This document shows, piece after piece, positions 1 through 7,270 of a DNA stretch of 64,000 nt. Under the pieces are notes generated by a model. That model was given only the letters and a program-made list of their open reading frames with translations. It was not told where the DNA came from and did not search any database. Position numbers and translations under genes: made by a program. Source of the DNA: Saccharopolyspora flava (lineage in GTDB: Bacteria; Actinomycetota; Actinomycetes; Mycobacteriales; Pseudonocardiaceae); contig NZ_FOZX01000003.1 of the NCBI RefSeq assembly GCF_900116135.1, positions 496,001 to 560,000 of the forward strand. The letters run 5' to 3'. Position 1 is the first letter of the stretch. Each line of letters begins with the position of its first letter.

Positions 1-1
1 G

Positions 2-502
2 CACCCGGAGGGGCCGGGCAGCGATCTCGACGGCCGCTGGGATCACCCCGTCGTGCACGTCTCGTGGCACGACGCCGCCGCCTTCTGCACGTGGGCGGGC
101 ACGCGGCTGCCGACCGAGGCGGAGTGGGAGTACGCGGCGCGCGGTGGCCTGGACCAGGCCCGCTACCCGTGGGGTGACGAGCTCACGCCGGGCGGCGAGC
201 ACCGCTGCAACATCTGGCAGGGGCAGTTCCCGGTCCGCAACACCGCCGAGGACGGCCACGTCGGCACGGCACCGGTGGATTCCTTCGAGCCCAACGGTTT
301 CGGGTTGCACAACGTCTCCGGCAACGTGTGGGAGTGGTGCGCCGACCGGTTCGCGGAGGGAATCGAGAATCGCGCGATGCGCGGCGGTTCCTACCTGTGC
401 CACGACTCCTACTGCAATCGCTACCGGGTGGCGGCGAGGACGTCGAACACGCCGGACAGTTCGAGCGGCAATCTCGGTTTCCGCTGCGCCGCCGACGTCT
501 GA
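2..502 (+). CDS. formylglycine-generating enzyme, 5'-truncated by window edge
   Basis: This is the C-terminal part of a formylglycine-generating (SUMF1/FGE) enzyme, which oxidises the cysteine of CxPxR motifs in sulfatases to formylglycine, the sulfatase active-site residue. The reading frame is open from base 2, so the true start lies outside the window. Visible hallmarks are [37 protein letters not shown] and, near the end, [14 protein letters not shown] with the two active-site cysteines in the expected spacing, followed by GNLGFRCA. Both cysteines are present, so it should be a genuine FGE and not just an FGE-sulfatase-fold protein. The target sulfatase is probably upstream, beyond the window. 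A strong hairpin follows the stop. Confidence 0.93.
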   Translation, partial: HPEGPGSDLDGRWDHPVVHVSWHDAAAFCTWAGTRLPTEAEWEYAARGGLDQARYPWGDELTPGGEHRCNIWQGQFPVRNTAEDGHVGTAPVDSFEPNGFGLHNVSGNVWEWCADRFAEGIENRAMRGGSYLCHDSYCNRYRVAARTSNTPDSSSGNLGFRCAADV

Positions 503-519
503 GGAATTCCCGCGAACTA

Positions 520-564
520 CCCCGGCGCCCAACCGGAAGAATTCATTCCGATCGGGCGCCGGGG
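520..564. terminator. bidirectional terminator hairpin
   Basis: An 11-bp perfect stem, CCCCGGCGCCC at 520-530 pairing with GGGCGCCGGGG at 554-564, lies between two convergent genes. The loop itself holds a smaller CGGAA/TTCCG stem. Position and strength fit a shared transcription terminator for the FGE gene and the LCP gene. Confidence 0.7.
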
Positions 565-574
565 AATGCGCGAC

Positions 575-1591
575 TCACATTCCGGTGACGATGACGTCCT
601 CCGGAACCGGGGTGTCGTTGGCGAGCGCGCCGAAGAGCTGCTCGGCCTTGTCGTTGTCCCACTTCACGACGGACGCGCCGCTGCTGGTCTCGCCGAATCC
701 GGACATCGGGACCGTCGTGGTCACGCCCTGCCCGGAGGCGATGCCGTTCATCGCGAACGCGAGCCCGGCGAGGTGCCAGACGTGGTCACCGGTGTCGACG
801 ATGAACGCGCCCGAGGTGTCGGTGATGAGCGGGAAGAGCCGCAGCGGGTTGAGGAAAACCGCTGGGGAGGAGGCCTTCTCGGTGAGCGCGGCGAGGAATT
901 CGCGCTGCCGCTCGACCCGGTCCAGGTCGCCGCGCGCCGAGGCGCGGGTGCGCACGTAGCCCAGCGCCTGCGGACCGTCGAGCTCCTGGCACCCGGCCTG
1001 CAGGTCGAGGTTGGCCTTGGGGTCCTGCATCGGTTCCTTGACGCAGACGTCGACGCCGCCGATCGCGTCGGTCATGTCGGCGAAGCCGCCGAGCCCGATC
1101 TCGGCGTAGTGGTCGACGTGCACGCCGGTGGCGGCTTCGACGGTCCGGGTGAGCAGCTGCGGGCCGCCGTAGGCGAAGGCGGCGTTGAGCTTGTCCTTGC
1201 CGCGCCCGGGGATCGAGACGTAGGAGTCGCGCGGGAGGCTGACCATCGTGGGCTTGCCGCCGGCCTGCGGGATGTGCACCAGCATGACGGTGTCGGTGCG
1301 GCGGCCCGCGGCGTCACCGGTTCCCAGCTCGGCCTGCCGGTCGGCGTCGAGCCCTTCGCGGCTGTCGGAGCCCACGAGCAGCCAGTTGGTCCCCGGCCCG
1401 TCGGCGGGACGGTCACCACCGGCCGGCAGCGCGGCCTCCCGCTTGAGCGAGAAGTCCACGTAGATCAGGAATCCGACGAGCGCGAGCACCAGGACCAGCA
1501 GCACGACGAGGATCTTCCTGCCGGTGCGGCGGGGTTTCGGCCGATGATGCGGTGGCCGTGCGTGTACCATCTGTTGCTGAGCGTAGTTCAT
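575..1591 (-). CDS. LytR-CpsA-Psr (LCP) family cell-wall protein
   Basis: LCP proteins transfer undecaprenyl-phosphate-linked glycopolymers (arabinogalactan or teichoic-type polymers) to peptidoglycan outside the membrane. The chosen start gives 338 residues: a short basic cytoplasmic tail, one membrane helix (about residues 28-45) and an extracytoplasmic LCP domain. Typical motifs are NWLLVGSDSREG, RTDTVMLVHIP, SLPRDSYVSIPG, KLNAAFAYGG, and YVRTRASARGDLDRVERQREFL, with the conserved arginines and aspartates of the family. The frame is open a further 90 codons upstream, but that stretch has no family similarity and the MNYAQQQ start fits LCP length. A paralogue lies at 16623-17576; the two share the tail motif RVDHYxEIGLGGF in variant form. 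Confidence 0.9.
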   Translation of the reverse strand: MNYAQQQMVHARPPHHRPKPRRTGRKILVVLLVLVLALVGFLIYVDFSLKREAALPAGGDRPADGPGTNWLLVGSDSREGLDADRQAELGTGDAAGRRTDTVMLVHIPQAGGKPTMVSLPRDSYVSIPGRGKDKLNAAFAYGGPQLLTRTVEAATGVHVDHYAEIGLGGFADMTDAIGGVDVCVKEPMQDPKANLDLQAGCQELDGPQALGYVRTRASARGDLDRVERQREFLAALTEKASSPAVFLNPLRLFPLITDTSGAFIVDTGDHVWHLAGLAFAMNGIASGQGVTTTVPMSGFGETSSGASVVKWDNDKAEQLFGALANDTPVPEDVIVTGM

Positions 1592-1895
1592 CTGCCATCC
1601 GAGAAGTCGTGTTCCGGCGAGGTTTTTCGCGCTCCCCGACGTGCCGCGCGGCGGCAGAGCATGACAGATGATCACCATTCGGAACAGGACAGATCCCACA
1701 GCCCGGAACAACGATGCGGACTCGCTGGAATTGCGCGAGAACAACGTTCGATTACCGGCGCTAAAATGCTCACCCAGAGCGACTTCTCGCATTTCCGGAT
1801 TCCCGCCGGTAGCGCAAGCCCTCGCATTCTTCCCGGAACCGTTCTCGGTCGTTCCCTCCACTCTCCGCGATCATCGCGGAGTCACCCCGCTCCAT
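1592..1895. other. intergenic region upstream of the LCP gene
   Basis: This stretch of about 300 bases between the LCP start and the ssuD terminator holds no convincing gene. It must contain the leftward LCP promoter, but I could not pick a clear -35/-10 pair. Open frames here have poor composition and no recognisable motif. Confidence 0.5.
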
Positions 1896-1938
1896 CGCGA
1901 AACGGCCCGGACGAGAGAGCCGTCCGGGCCGTTTCGCG
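1896..1938 (-). terminator. terminator of ssuD
   Basis: An 18-bp perfect inverted repeat (CGCGAAACGGCCCGGACG at 1896-1913 and its complement at 1921-1938, 7-nt loop) sits just 6 bases beyond the ssuD stop codon. It is among the strongest hairpins in the window. Confidence 0.85.
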
Positions 1939-1944
1939 TTCGGC

Positions 1945-3108
1945 TCAGGAAGCGGGGGTCGGGGCTCCCGCGAACGGGATGCTCGCCGGGGCGGGTTCGG
2001 CCTCGGCGCGGTCCGGGTGCCGCCACAGCCCCTTGCGCTCCAGGATCGGCAGCACGCCCTCGCCGAACCAGTACGCCTCCTCCAGGTGCGGGTGGCCGGA
2101 GAGCACGAACTCGTCGATGCCCAGCGCGTGGTACTCCTCGATGCGCTCGGCGACCTCGGCGTGGCTGCCGACCAGCGCGGTGCCCGCTCCCCCGCGCACC
2201 AGACCGACACCGGCCCACAGGTTCGGGTAGATCTCCAGCTGCGAGCTGGAGCCGCCGTGCAGCTCCAGCATCCGCTTCTGCCCCTCGGACTCGCTGCGGC
2301 CCAGGCCCGCCTGGATCTGCTCGATGACCGACGGGTCGAGGGCGTCGAGCAGCCGCTGCGCCTCGGCCCACGCCTGCTCGGAGGTGTCGCGGCTGATCAC
2401 GTGCAGCCGGATGCCGAAGCGCGGCGAACGCCCCTGCGCGGCGGCCAGCCCGCGGATCCACTCGATCTTCTCGGCGACCTTGGCGGGCGGTTCGCCCCAG
2501 GTCAGGTACACGTCGGAGTGCTTGCCGGCGACGTTGCCCGCGGCCGGAGAGGAGCCGCCGAAGTACACCTGCGGCACCGGGTCGGGCAGGCGGGTGAGCT
2601 CGGCGCCCTCGACGCGGACGTGCTCGCCGTGGAAGTCGATCCGCTCGCCGCGCCACAGGCCGCGCACGACCTCCAGGAACTCGTCGCAGCGGGCGTAGCG
2701 GGCGTCCTTGTCCAGGAAGTCGCCGTAGGCGCGCTGCTCGTGGCTCTCGCCGCCGGTGACGACGTTGAGCAGCAGCCGCTGACCGGAGTGCCGCTGGAAG
2801 GTCGCAGCCATCTGAGCGCCCAGCGTCGGCGAGAGCAGGCCGGGCCGGAAGGCGACGAGGAACTTCAGCCGCTCGGTGACCTCGGCGAGCATCGCGGTGG
2901 ACAGCCACGCGTCCTCGCACCACGCACCGGTGGGCGTCAGCGCGCCCTCGAAGCCGAGCTGCTCGGCGCTGCGCGCGATCTGCCCGAGGTAGCCCAGCGT
3001 GGCCGGGCGGGCGCCGCCTGCGGTGTGCGTGGGCGTGCCGTGGCCGCCGCCGACGAGGTAGCGGCTGTCGCCGTAGGTGGGCAGGAACCAGTGGAAGGTG
3101 AGGGACAT
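1945..3108 (-). CDS. ssuD: FMNH2-dependent alkanesulfonate monooxygenase
   Basis: A luciferase-like (TIM-barrel) monooxygenase that cleaves the C-S bond of alkanesulfonates, releasing sulfite and an aldehyde with FMNH2 and O2, to supply sulfur during sulfate starvation. The protein has 387 residues, the usual SsuD length, beginning MSLTFHWFLPTYGDSRY. Family signatures include GALTPTGAWCEDAW, FLVAFRPGLLSPTLGAQMAATF, RLLLNVVTGG and PQVYFGGSSPAA. The start is set by a good ribosome site (GGAGAAG, 4 bases before the ATG). No flavin reductase (SsuE) or SsuABC transporter is adjacent; instead a divergent MFS gene shares the control region. A leader ORF of the HVDLLRV type lies upstream, which supports sulfur-responsive control. 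Confidence 0.92.
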   Translation of the reverse strand: MSLTFHWFLPTYGDSRYLVGGGHGTPTHTAGGARPATLGYLGQIARSAEQLGFEGALTPTGAWCEDAWLSTAMLAEVTERLKFLVAFRPGLLSPTLGAQMAATFQRHSGQRLLLNVVTGGESHEQRAYGDFLDKDARYARCDEFLEVVRGLWRGERIDFHGEHVRVEGAELTRLPDPVPQVYFGGSSPAAGNVAGKHSDVYLTWGEPPAKVAEKIEWIRGLAAAQGRSPRFGIRLHVISRDTSEQAWAEAQRLLDALDPSVIEQIQAGLGRSESEGQKRMLELHGGSSSQLEIYPNLWAGVGLVRGGAGTALVGSHAEVAERIEEYHALGIDEFVLSGHPHLEEAYWFGEGVLPILERKGLWRHPDRAEAEPAPASIPFAGAPTPAS

Positions 3109-3164
3109 CTGCTTCTCCAAAAGTCCTCTGTGGACTGTCTGTCCGGTCTGAGCGGGAGGGGAAG

Positions 3165-3242
3165 TCAGCTGCGACAGGCCTGTGCGACGACGCGGAGCAG
3201 GTCCACGTGGCGGCGGCGGGTCAGGGGTTCCACGCGCTTCAT
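3165..3242 (-). CDS. sulfur-type leader peptide upstream of ssuD
   Basis: A 25-codon ORF on the minus strand, ATG at 3242 (a GTG at 3233 is an alternative), whose core reads TRRRHVDLLRVVAQACRS and then stops 56 bases before the ssuD ATG. The HVDLLRV..xxC pattern is that of the short putative leader peptides found upstream of cysteine and sulfur assimilation genes in many actinobacteria. A single cysteine codon sits three codons before the stop. No strong ribosome site is visible, so translation may be weak or leaderless. The role is presumably transcriptional or translational attenuation of ssuD; this is inferred from family and position. Confidence 0.75.
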   Translation of the reverse strand: MKRVEPLTRRRHVDLLRVVAQACRS

Positions 3243-3354
3243 CGTTCGGCAGCGGGCGGAGCGAAGTCAACGAACGCGCGACGCATCCCACAACGTGGAA
3301 ACTTCCTCCCACGCTTCTTGACCGGGTCGGAGTCCGGCGGCGAAGCTCTGCCCC

Positions 3355-3435
3355 GTGCTCCGCCCCGCACTGCTGACCTCCCGTCACCACGTCGACCTGC
3401 TCCGCGTGGCCTCCGCAGCCTGTCCCCAGCCCTGA
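3355..3435 (+). CDS. sulfur-type leader peptide upstream of MFS gene
   Basis: A 26-codon plus-strand ORF (GTG at 3355; CTG codons further in are less likely starts) with the core TSRHHVDLLRVASAACPQP, ending 63 bases before the transporter start. It matches the same HVDLLRVA..xC leader family as the divergent ORF at 3165-3242. One cysteine codon lies four codons from the stop. Its presence ties the MFS transporter to the sulfur regulon. Confidence 0.75.
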   Translation: MLRPALLTSRHHVDLLRVASAACPQP

Positions 3436-3498
3436 CGACCTCAGACGTGCCCACCGACACCGTTCTTAACCGGCCGGACTCCGGCCTTGGAGGCAGTG

Positions 3499-4827
3499 AT
3501 GACCGCGGGCCTGCAGCCTGCTCCGGACGTGCGCGAGGTCTCGCGCCGCGACGTGCGCACCGTGATCGTGTCGAGCCTGATGGGCACGACCGTCGAGTGG
3601 TACGACTTCTTCCTGTACAGCACGGCCGCCGGTCTGGTGTTCGACAAGCTCTTCTTCCCCACCGACGACCCCGCGGTGTCGACGATGCTGGCGTTCGTCA
3701 CGTTCTTCGTCGGGTTCGTCGCCCGGCCGCTCGGCGGCGTCCTGTTCGGACACATCGGCGACCGCATCGGCCGCAAGCGCACCCTGGTCACCACGATGCT
3801 GCTGATGGGCCTGTCCACGGCGGCGATGGGCGCGCTGCCCACCTACGAGCAGGTCGGCCTGCTCGCACCGCTGCTGCTGGTGCTGCTGCGCGTGGTGCAG
3901 GGCCTGGCGATCGGCGGTGAGTGGGCCGGCGCCGTGCTCATGGCCGTCGAGTACGCCCCGCCCGGCAAGCGCGCCTGGTACGGCGCCTGGCCGCAGGTCG
4001 GGCTGGCGCTCGGGCTGGGCCTGGGCACCGGGCTGTTCGCGCTGCTCGGCAACGTCCTCGACGACGCCCAGTTCCTCGGCTACGGCTGGCGGATCGCGTT
4101 CGGCGTGAGCATCCTGCTGGTCCTCATCGGCCTGGTGATCCGGCTGCGGGTGGCCGAGACCCCGGCGTTCGAGCGGATGCGCGAGACCCAGGGCGCCGCC
4201 AAGACCCCGCTGGTGGAGCTGTTCCGCGACCGCACCACCCGCCGCAACACGGTGCTCGGCCTGCTCTCGCGCTGGGCCGAGGGCGCGGCGTTCAACACCT
4301 GGGCGGTGTTCTTCCTGTCCTACGCGACCTCGACGCTGCACCTGCCGCGCAACGGGGTGCTGGTCTCGGTGATGCTGGCCTCGGCGGTGCTGGCCGTGCT
4401 GCTGCCGGTGTTCGGGCGGGTCAGCGACCGCATCACGCCGCGCCGCGCCTACGCGCTGGGCGCCGGGTTGTTCGCGGTGTCGGTCTACCCCGCGTTCGTG
4501 GCCTTCCAGACCCGCGACCTGCTGCTGTCCGGGATCATCATCGTGCTCGTGCTGGGCGTGGTGCACGCGCTGCTCTACGCGCCCCAGGGCACGCTCTACG
4601 CGCAGCTGGCCCCGGTGCGCTCGCGCTACACCGGGATGTCGTTCGTCTACCAGTTCTCCGGGATCTACGCCTCGGGCCTGACCCCGCTCATCGTCACGGC
4701 GCTCATCACCGCGGGCGGCGGATCCCCCTGGTGGGCGTGCGGCTACCTGGTGCTCACCGGCCTCATCGGTCTCACCGCCACCATCGCGCTGCGCCCGGCG
4801 GACCTGCACGCGACCGAAACCGGTTGA
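3499..4827 (+). CDS. MHS-family MFS transporter, candidate sulfonate/organosulfur importer
   Basis: A 12-helix metabolite:H+ symporter (ShiA/ProP/citrate type) of 442 residues. Clear family marks are the first-helix motif GTTVEWYDFFLY, FFVGFVARPLGG, the loop GHIGDRIGRKRTL, and RVVQGLAIGGEWAGAV in the fourth helix. The ATG at 3499 is preceded by GGAGG at a 5-base spacing; a TTG ten bases upstream would overlap that site. The gene is divergent from ssuD and has its own HVDLLRVA leader, so I infer that it imports a sulfonate or other sulfur source in place of the usual SsuABC transporter. The substrate cannot be read from the sequence. It converges with the FHA gene over a strong terminator. Confidence 0.85.
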   Translation: MTAGLQPAPDVREVSRRDVRTVIVSSLMGTTVEWYDFFLYSTAAGLVFDKLFFPTDDPAVSTMLAFVTFFVGFVARPLGGVLFGHIGDRIGRKRTLVTTMLLMGLSTAAMGALPTYEQVGLLAPLLLVLLRVVQGLAIGGEWAGAVLMAVEYAPPGKRAWYGAWPQVGLALGLGLGTGLFALLGNVLDDAQFLGYGWRIAFGVSILLVLIGLVIRLRVAETPAFERMRETQGAAKTPLVELFRDRTTRRNTVLGLLSRWAEGAAFNTWAVFFLSYATSTLHLPRNGVLVSVMLASAVLAVLLPVFGRVSDRITPRRAYALGAGLFAVSVYPAFVAFQTRDLLLSGIIIVLVLGVVHALLYAPQGTLYAQLAPVRSRYTGMSFVYQFSGIYASGLTPLIVTALITAGGGSPWWACGYLVLTGLIGLTATIALRPADLHATETG

Positions 4828-4840
4828 TCACGCGCGAAAA

Positions 4841-4885
4841 GCGGGCGCCGACCGGGGGAGCTTCGAACCCCCGGTCGACGCCCGC
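4841..4885. terminator. bidirectional terminator between MFS and FHA genes
   Basis: Two 18-base arms at 4841-4858 and 4868-4885 pair with a single mismatch around a 9-base loop. The hairpin lies in the 65-base gap between convergent stops, so it can serve both genes. Confidence 0.8.
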
Positions 4886-4892
4886 GGCGAAC

Positions 4893-5303
4893 TCACAGCC
4901 CGGTTCGGTAGAGGAACCGCGCCTTGCCGATCCAGATCTCGTCGCCCTCGTGCAGCTCCGCGGTGTCCACCGGCAGTCTGTTGAGGTAGGTGCCGTTGAG
5001 CGAACCGCCGTCGACGAGCACGTGCGACTCGCCGCGCAGCCGGATCTCGGCGTGCTCCTTGGAGACGGTGATGTCGTCGACGACGATGTCGCATATGGCG
5101 TCGCGCCCTATCGTGGTGCGCTCGGCCTGGAGCACGAATCCGCTGCCCACCGCGTTGCCGCGGGTGATCACCAGGCGGGGCTTGCCGCTGAGCTCCTCGG
5201 CGGAGCGAGGCACCGGAAGTTCGTGAGGAGCGGACGCCCTGGCAGTCTCGGATTGCTTCTCGACTGCGTTCGATGCGGACGCGCCGATCCTGGTCTGTTC
5301 CAT
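4893..5303 (-). CDS. small FHA-domain protein, GarA-like
   Basis: A 136-residue protein consisting of a disordered N-terminal third and a C-terminal forkhead-associated domain, which binds phosphothreonine. FHA landmarks are TIGRDAICDIVVDD, SKEHAEIR and SLNGTYLN, then GDEIWIGKARFLYRTG. Overall size and layout resemble GarA/OdhI, the switch that controls 2-oxoglutarate metabolism after phosphorylation by PknB/PknG. However, the N-terminal ETT phosphorylation motif of GarA is not evident here (the tail begins MEQTRIGASA), so the same role should not be assumed. The start is supported by GGAGACGACC immediately before the ATG; an upstream in-frame ATG lacks a ribosome site. Confidence 0.85.
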   Translation of the reverse strand: MEQTRIGASASNAVEKQSETARASAPHELPVPRSAEELSGKPRLVITRGNAVGSGFVLQAERTTIGRDAICDIVVDDITVSKEHAEIRLRGESHVLVDGGSLNGTYLNRLPVDTAELHEGDEIWIGKARFLYRTGL

Positions 5304-5480
5304 GGTCGTCTCCCTAGCCAACAAGCGTGAAACCTCCGAAGGCACCTGCTCGTAACCGAGCGGCTACTCACAGCATGCCCAAGGAACGACCGCACTCGCT
5401 AGGACCAACGTCCTCAATTCACCGGACCTGACGTGATCTGTGAGCCATGTCTCGGTGAATTCGGGGAGACCTTTCCGGGT

Positions 5481-5517
5481 GGGGCCGCCGGAAACGCGCG
5501 ATATCTCCGGCGGCCCC
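5481..5517 (-). terminator. terminator of the polyol ABC operon
   Basis: A 12-bp perfect stem, GGGGCCGCCGGA at 5481-5492 and TCCGGCGGCCCC at 5506-5517 with a 13-base loop, lies 8 bases past the last gene of the leftward operon. Confidence 0.8.
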
Positions 5518-5525
5518 GGTCCGGA

Positions 5526-6347
5526 TTACTTCACCGCGCCCATCGACAGACCGCGAACCAGGTGGTTCTGCGCGATCCAGCCGATGACCATCACCGGCAG
5601 CGAGGCCATCAGGGCCGCCGCCGACAGCTGCGCCCAGTACAGGCCCTCGCTGGTGATGAAGCCGACCAGGAAGACCGGCACCGTGCCGGCCTGAGCGGCG
5701 GTGAGGTTGACCGCGTAGAAGAACTCCGTCCAGGAGAAGATCACGCAGATCAGCGCCGTCGCCGCGATGCCGGGGGCGACGACCGGAAGGATCACCCGGA
5801 ACAGCAGCACCGGCAGCGGTGCGCCGTCGACCCGGGCGGCCTCGACCATCTCCTTGGGCACCTCCAGGAAGAACGACCGCATCATCCACACCGCCAGCGG
5901 CAGGTTCATCGCCGTGTAGAGGATGACCAGCGCCCAGACGTTGTCCAGCAGACCGATGTTCTGCGAGATGACGTACAGCGGGATGATCGCCGCCACGATC
6001 GGAAGCATCTTGGTGGACAAGAAGAATCCGAGCACGCCCTGGGTTCCGGGAACCGGGGCGATGGACAGCGCGTAGGACGCCGGGACCGCCAGCAGCAGCA
6101 CCAGCAGCGTCGACACGATCGTGACGAACGCCGAGTTGCCCAGGTACGGCAGGAAACCGCGTTCCAGGATGCCGGCGAACTGGCTCAGCGTCGGGGTGAA
6201 CAGCAGCCGCGGCGGATCGGTGTAGGCGTCGGCCTCCTCCTTGAAGGAGGTCAGCACCATCCACAGCAGCGGGAAGACGAACAGGATCGCCACGACCCAG
6301 GTGAACGCGGTCAGCGCCCACCGGCCGATCGGGTTCGAGGTATGCAT
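5526..6347 (-). CDS. carbohydrate ABC transporter permease, MalG type
   Basis: Inner-membrane permease of 273 residues with six predicted helices, last gene of a four-gene operon. The EAA loop that docks the ATPase reads EAARVDGAPLPVLLFRVILPVVAPG, a good match to the CUT1 family consensus (EAA---G---------I-LP). LWMVLTSFKEEADAYT near the N-terminus is also characteristic of MalG-like permeases. The ATG overlaps the stop of the upstream permease by one base, implying translational coupling. It forms the channel with the product of 6347-7270. The likely cargo is a sugar alcohol or monosaccharide, judged from the operon dehydrogenase and the SorC regulator. Confidence 0.92.
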   Translation of the reverse strand: MHTSNPIGRWALTAFTWVVAILFVFPLLWMVLTSFKEEADAYTDPPRLLFTPTLSQFAGILERGFLPYLGNSAFVTIVSTLLVLLLAVPASYALSIAPVPGTQGVLGFFLSTKMLPIVAAIIPLYVISQNIGLLDNVWALVILYTAMNLPLAVWMMRSFFLEVPKEMVEAARVDGAPLPVLLFRVILPVVAPGIAATALICVIFSWTEFFYAVNLTAAQAGTVPVFLVGFITSEGLYWAQLSAAALMASLPVMVIGWIAQNHLVRGLSMGAVK

Positions 6348-7270
6348 CAGCGCGCCTCGCTCAGGCCGAAGGTGCGGAACATCAAGCGCAGCGCGAAGTT
6401 CGCGACGATCAGGGTCAGGACGACCACGATGACGCCCATCGCCGAGGACTGACCGATGTCGAAGCCCTCGAACGCGCGCTGGTAGATGTAGTAGGGCAGG
6501 TTGGTGCTGGCAGTGCCCGGACCGCCCTGCGTCATCAGGAAGATCGCGTCGAAGCTGTTGACGATGTAGATCGCCCCCAGCAGACCCGCCAGCTGCAGGT
6601 ACCGCGACAGCTGCGGCAGCGTGATGGACAGGAACGTCCGCATCCGCCCGGCGCCGTCGACCGCGGCGGCCTCCAGCACCTCCTTCGACTGGCCCTGCAG
6701 GCCCGCCAGGATCAGCAGCATCATGAACGGCGTCCACTGCCAGATGACCTGCGTCATCACCGACGCCAGCGGGAACTCCGCCAGCCAGTCGGTGTCGCCG
6801 CCGAAGACGAAGTTCAGCAGCCCGTAGGTCGGGTCGAACATCGTGGTCTTCCACAGCAGCGCGCCGGCCGCGGGCAGGATCAGGAACGGCGTGATCAGCA
6901 GGGTGCGGACGACGCCGCGTCCCAGGAACTTCCGGTCCAGCAGGATCGCCAGGCCCAGCCCCAGCAGCATGGAGACGAACACGCACACCACGGTCAGCAC
7001 CACGGTGTTGAGCAGCGCCCCGCGGAACTGGCTGTCGGCGAAGACGTCGACGTAGTTGCGCAGACCCACGAAGTGCCGCGAGCCCGGCCGCACCAGGTTC
7101 CACGACTGGAACGAGTAGACCACCGTCATCAGGAACGGGATCTGCGTGACCAGCACCGTGAACAGCAGCGCGGGCAGCAGCGGCGCGCGGCGCAGCCACG
7201 AACCGGCCTTCGCGGGCTCGTTCTTGCGCACCGCGGGCGCCTTGACTTCTTCGACCACCGTTTGGCTCAT
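6347..7270 (-). CDS. carbohydrate ABC transporter permease, MalF type
   Basis: 307-residue permease, partner of the gene at 5526-6347. It has a basic cytoplasmic N-terminus, then six helices; the EAA motif reads EAAAVDGAGRMRTFLSITLPQL. FDAIFLMTQGGPGTAST before the last helices is a hallmark of CUT1 MalF-like subunits. Its ATG overlaps the substrate-binding-protein stop as ATGA. The polyol or monosaccharide substrate is inferred from the neighbours. Confidence 0.92.
   Translation of the reverse strand: MSQTVVEEVKAPAVRKNEPAKAGSWLRRAPLLPALLFTVLVTQIPFLMTVVYSFQSWNLVRPGSRHFVGLRNYVDVFADSQFRGALLNTVVLTVVCVFVSMLLGLGLAILLDRKFLGRGVVRTLLITPFLILPAAGALLWKTTMFDPTYGLLNFVFGGDTDWLAEFPLASVMTQVIWQWTPFMMLLILAGLQGQSKEVLEAAAVDGAGRMRTFLSITLPQLSRYLQLAGLLGAIYIVNSFDAIFLMTQGGPGTASTNLPYYIYQRAFEGFDIGQSSAMGVIVVVLTLIVANFALRLMFRTFGLSEAR

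Noticed and set aside
566-2230. Long plus-strand open frame of about 550 codons
   Set aside because: It is the antisense of the LCP gene and part of ssuD, rich in Arg/Gly/Val as expected from high-GC shadows, and has no motif.
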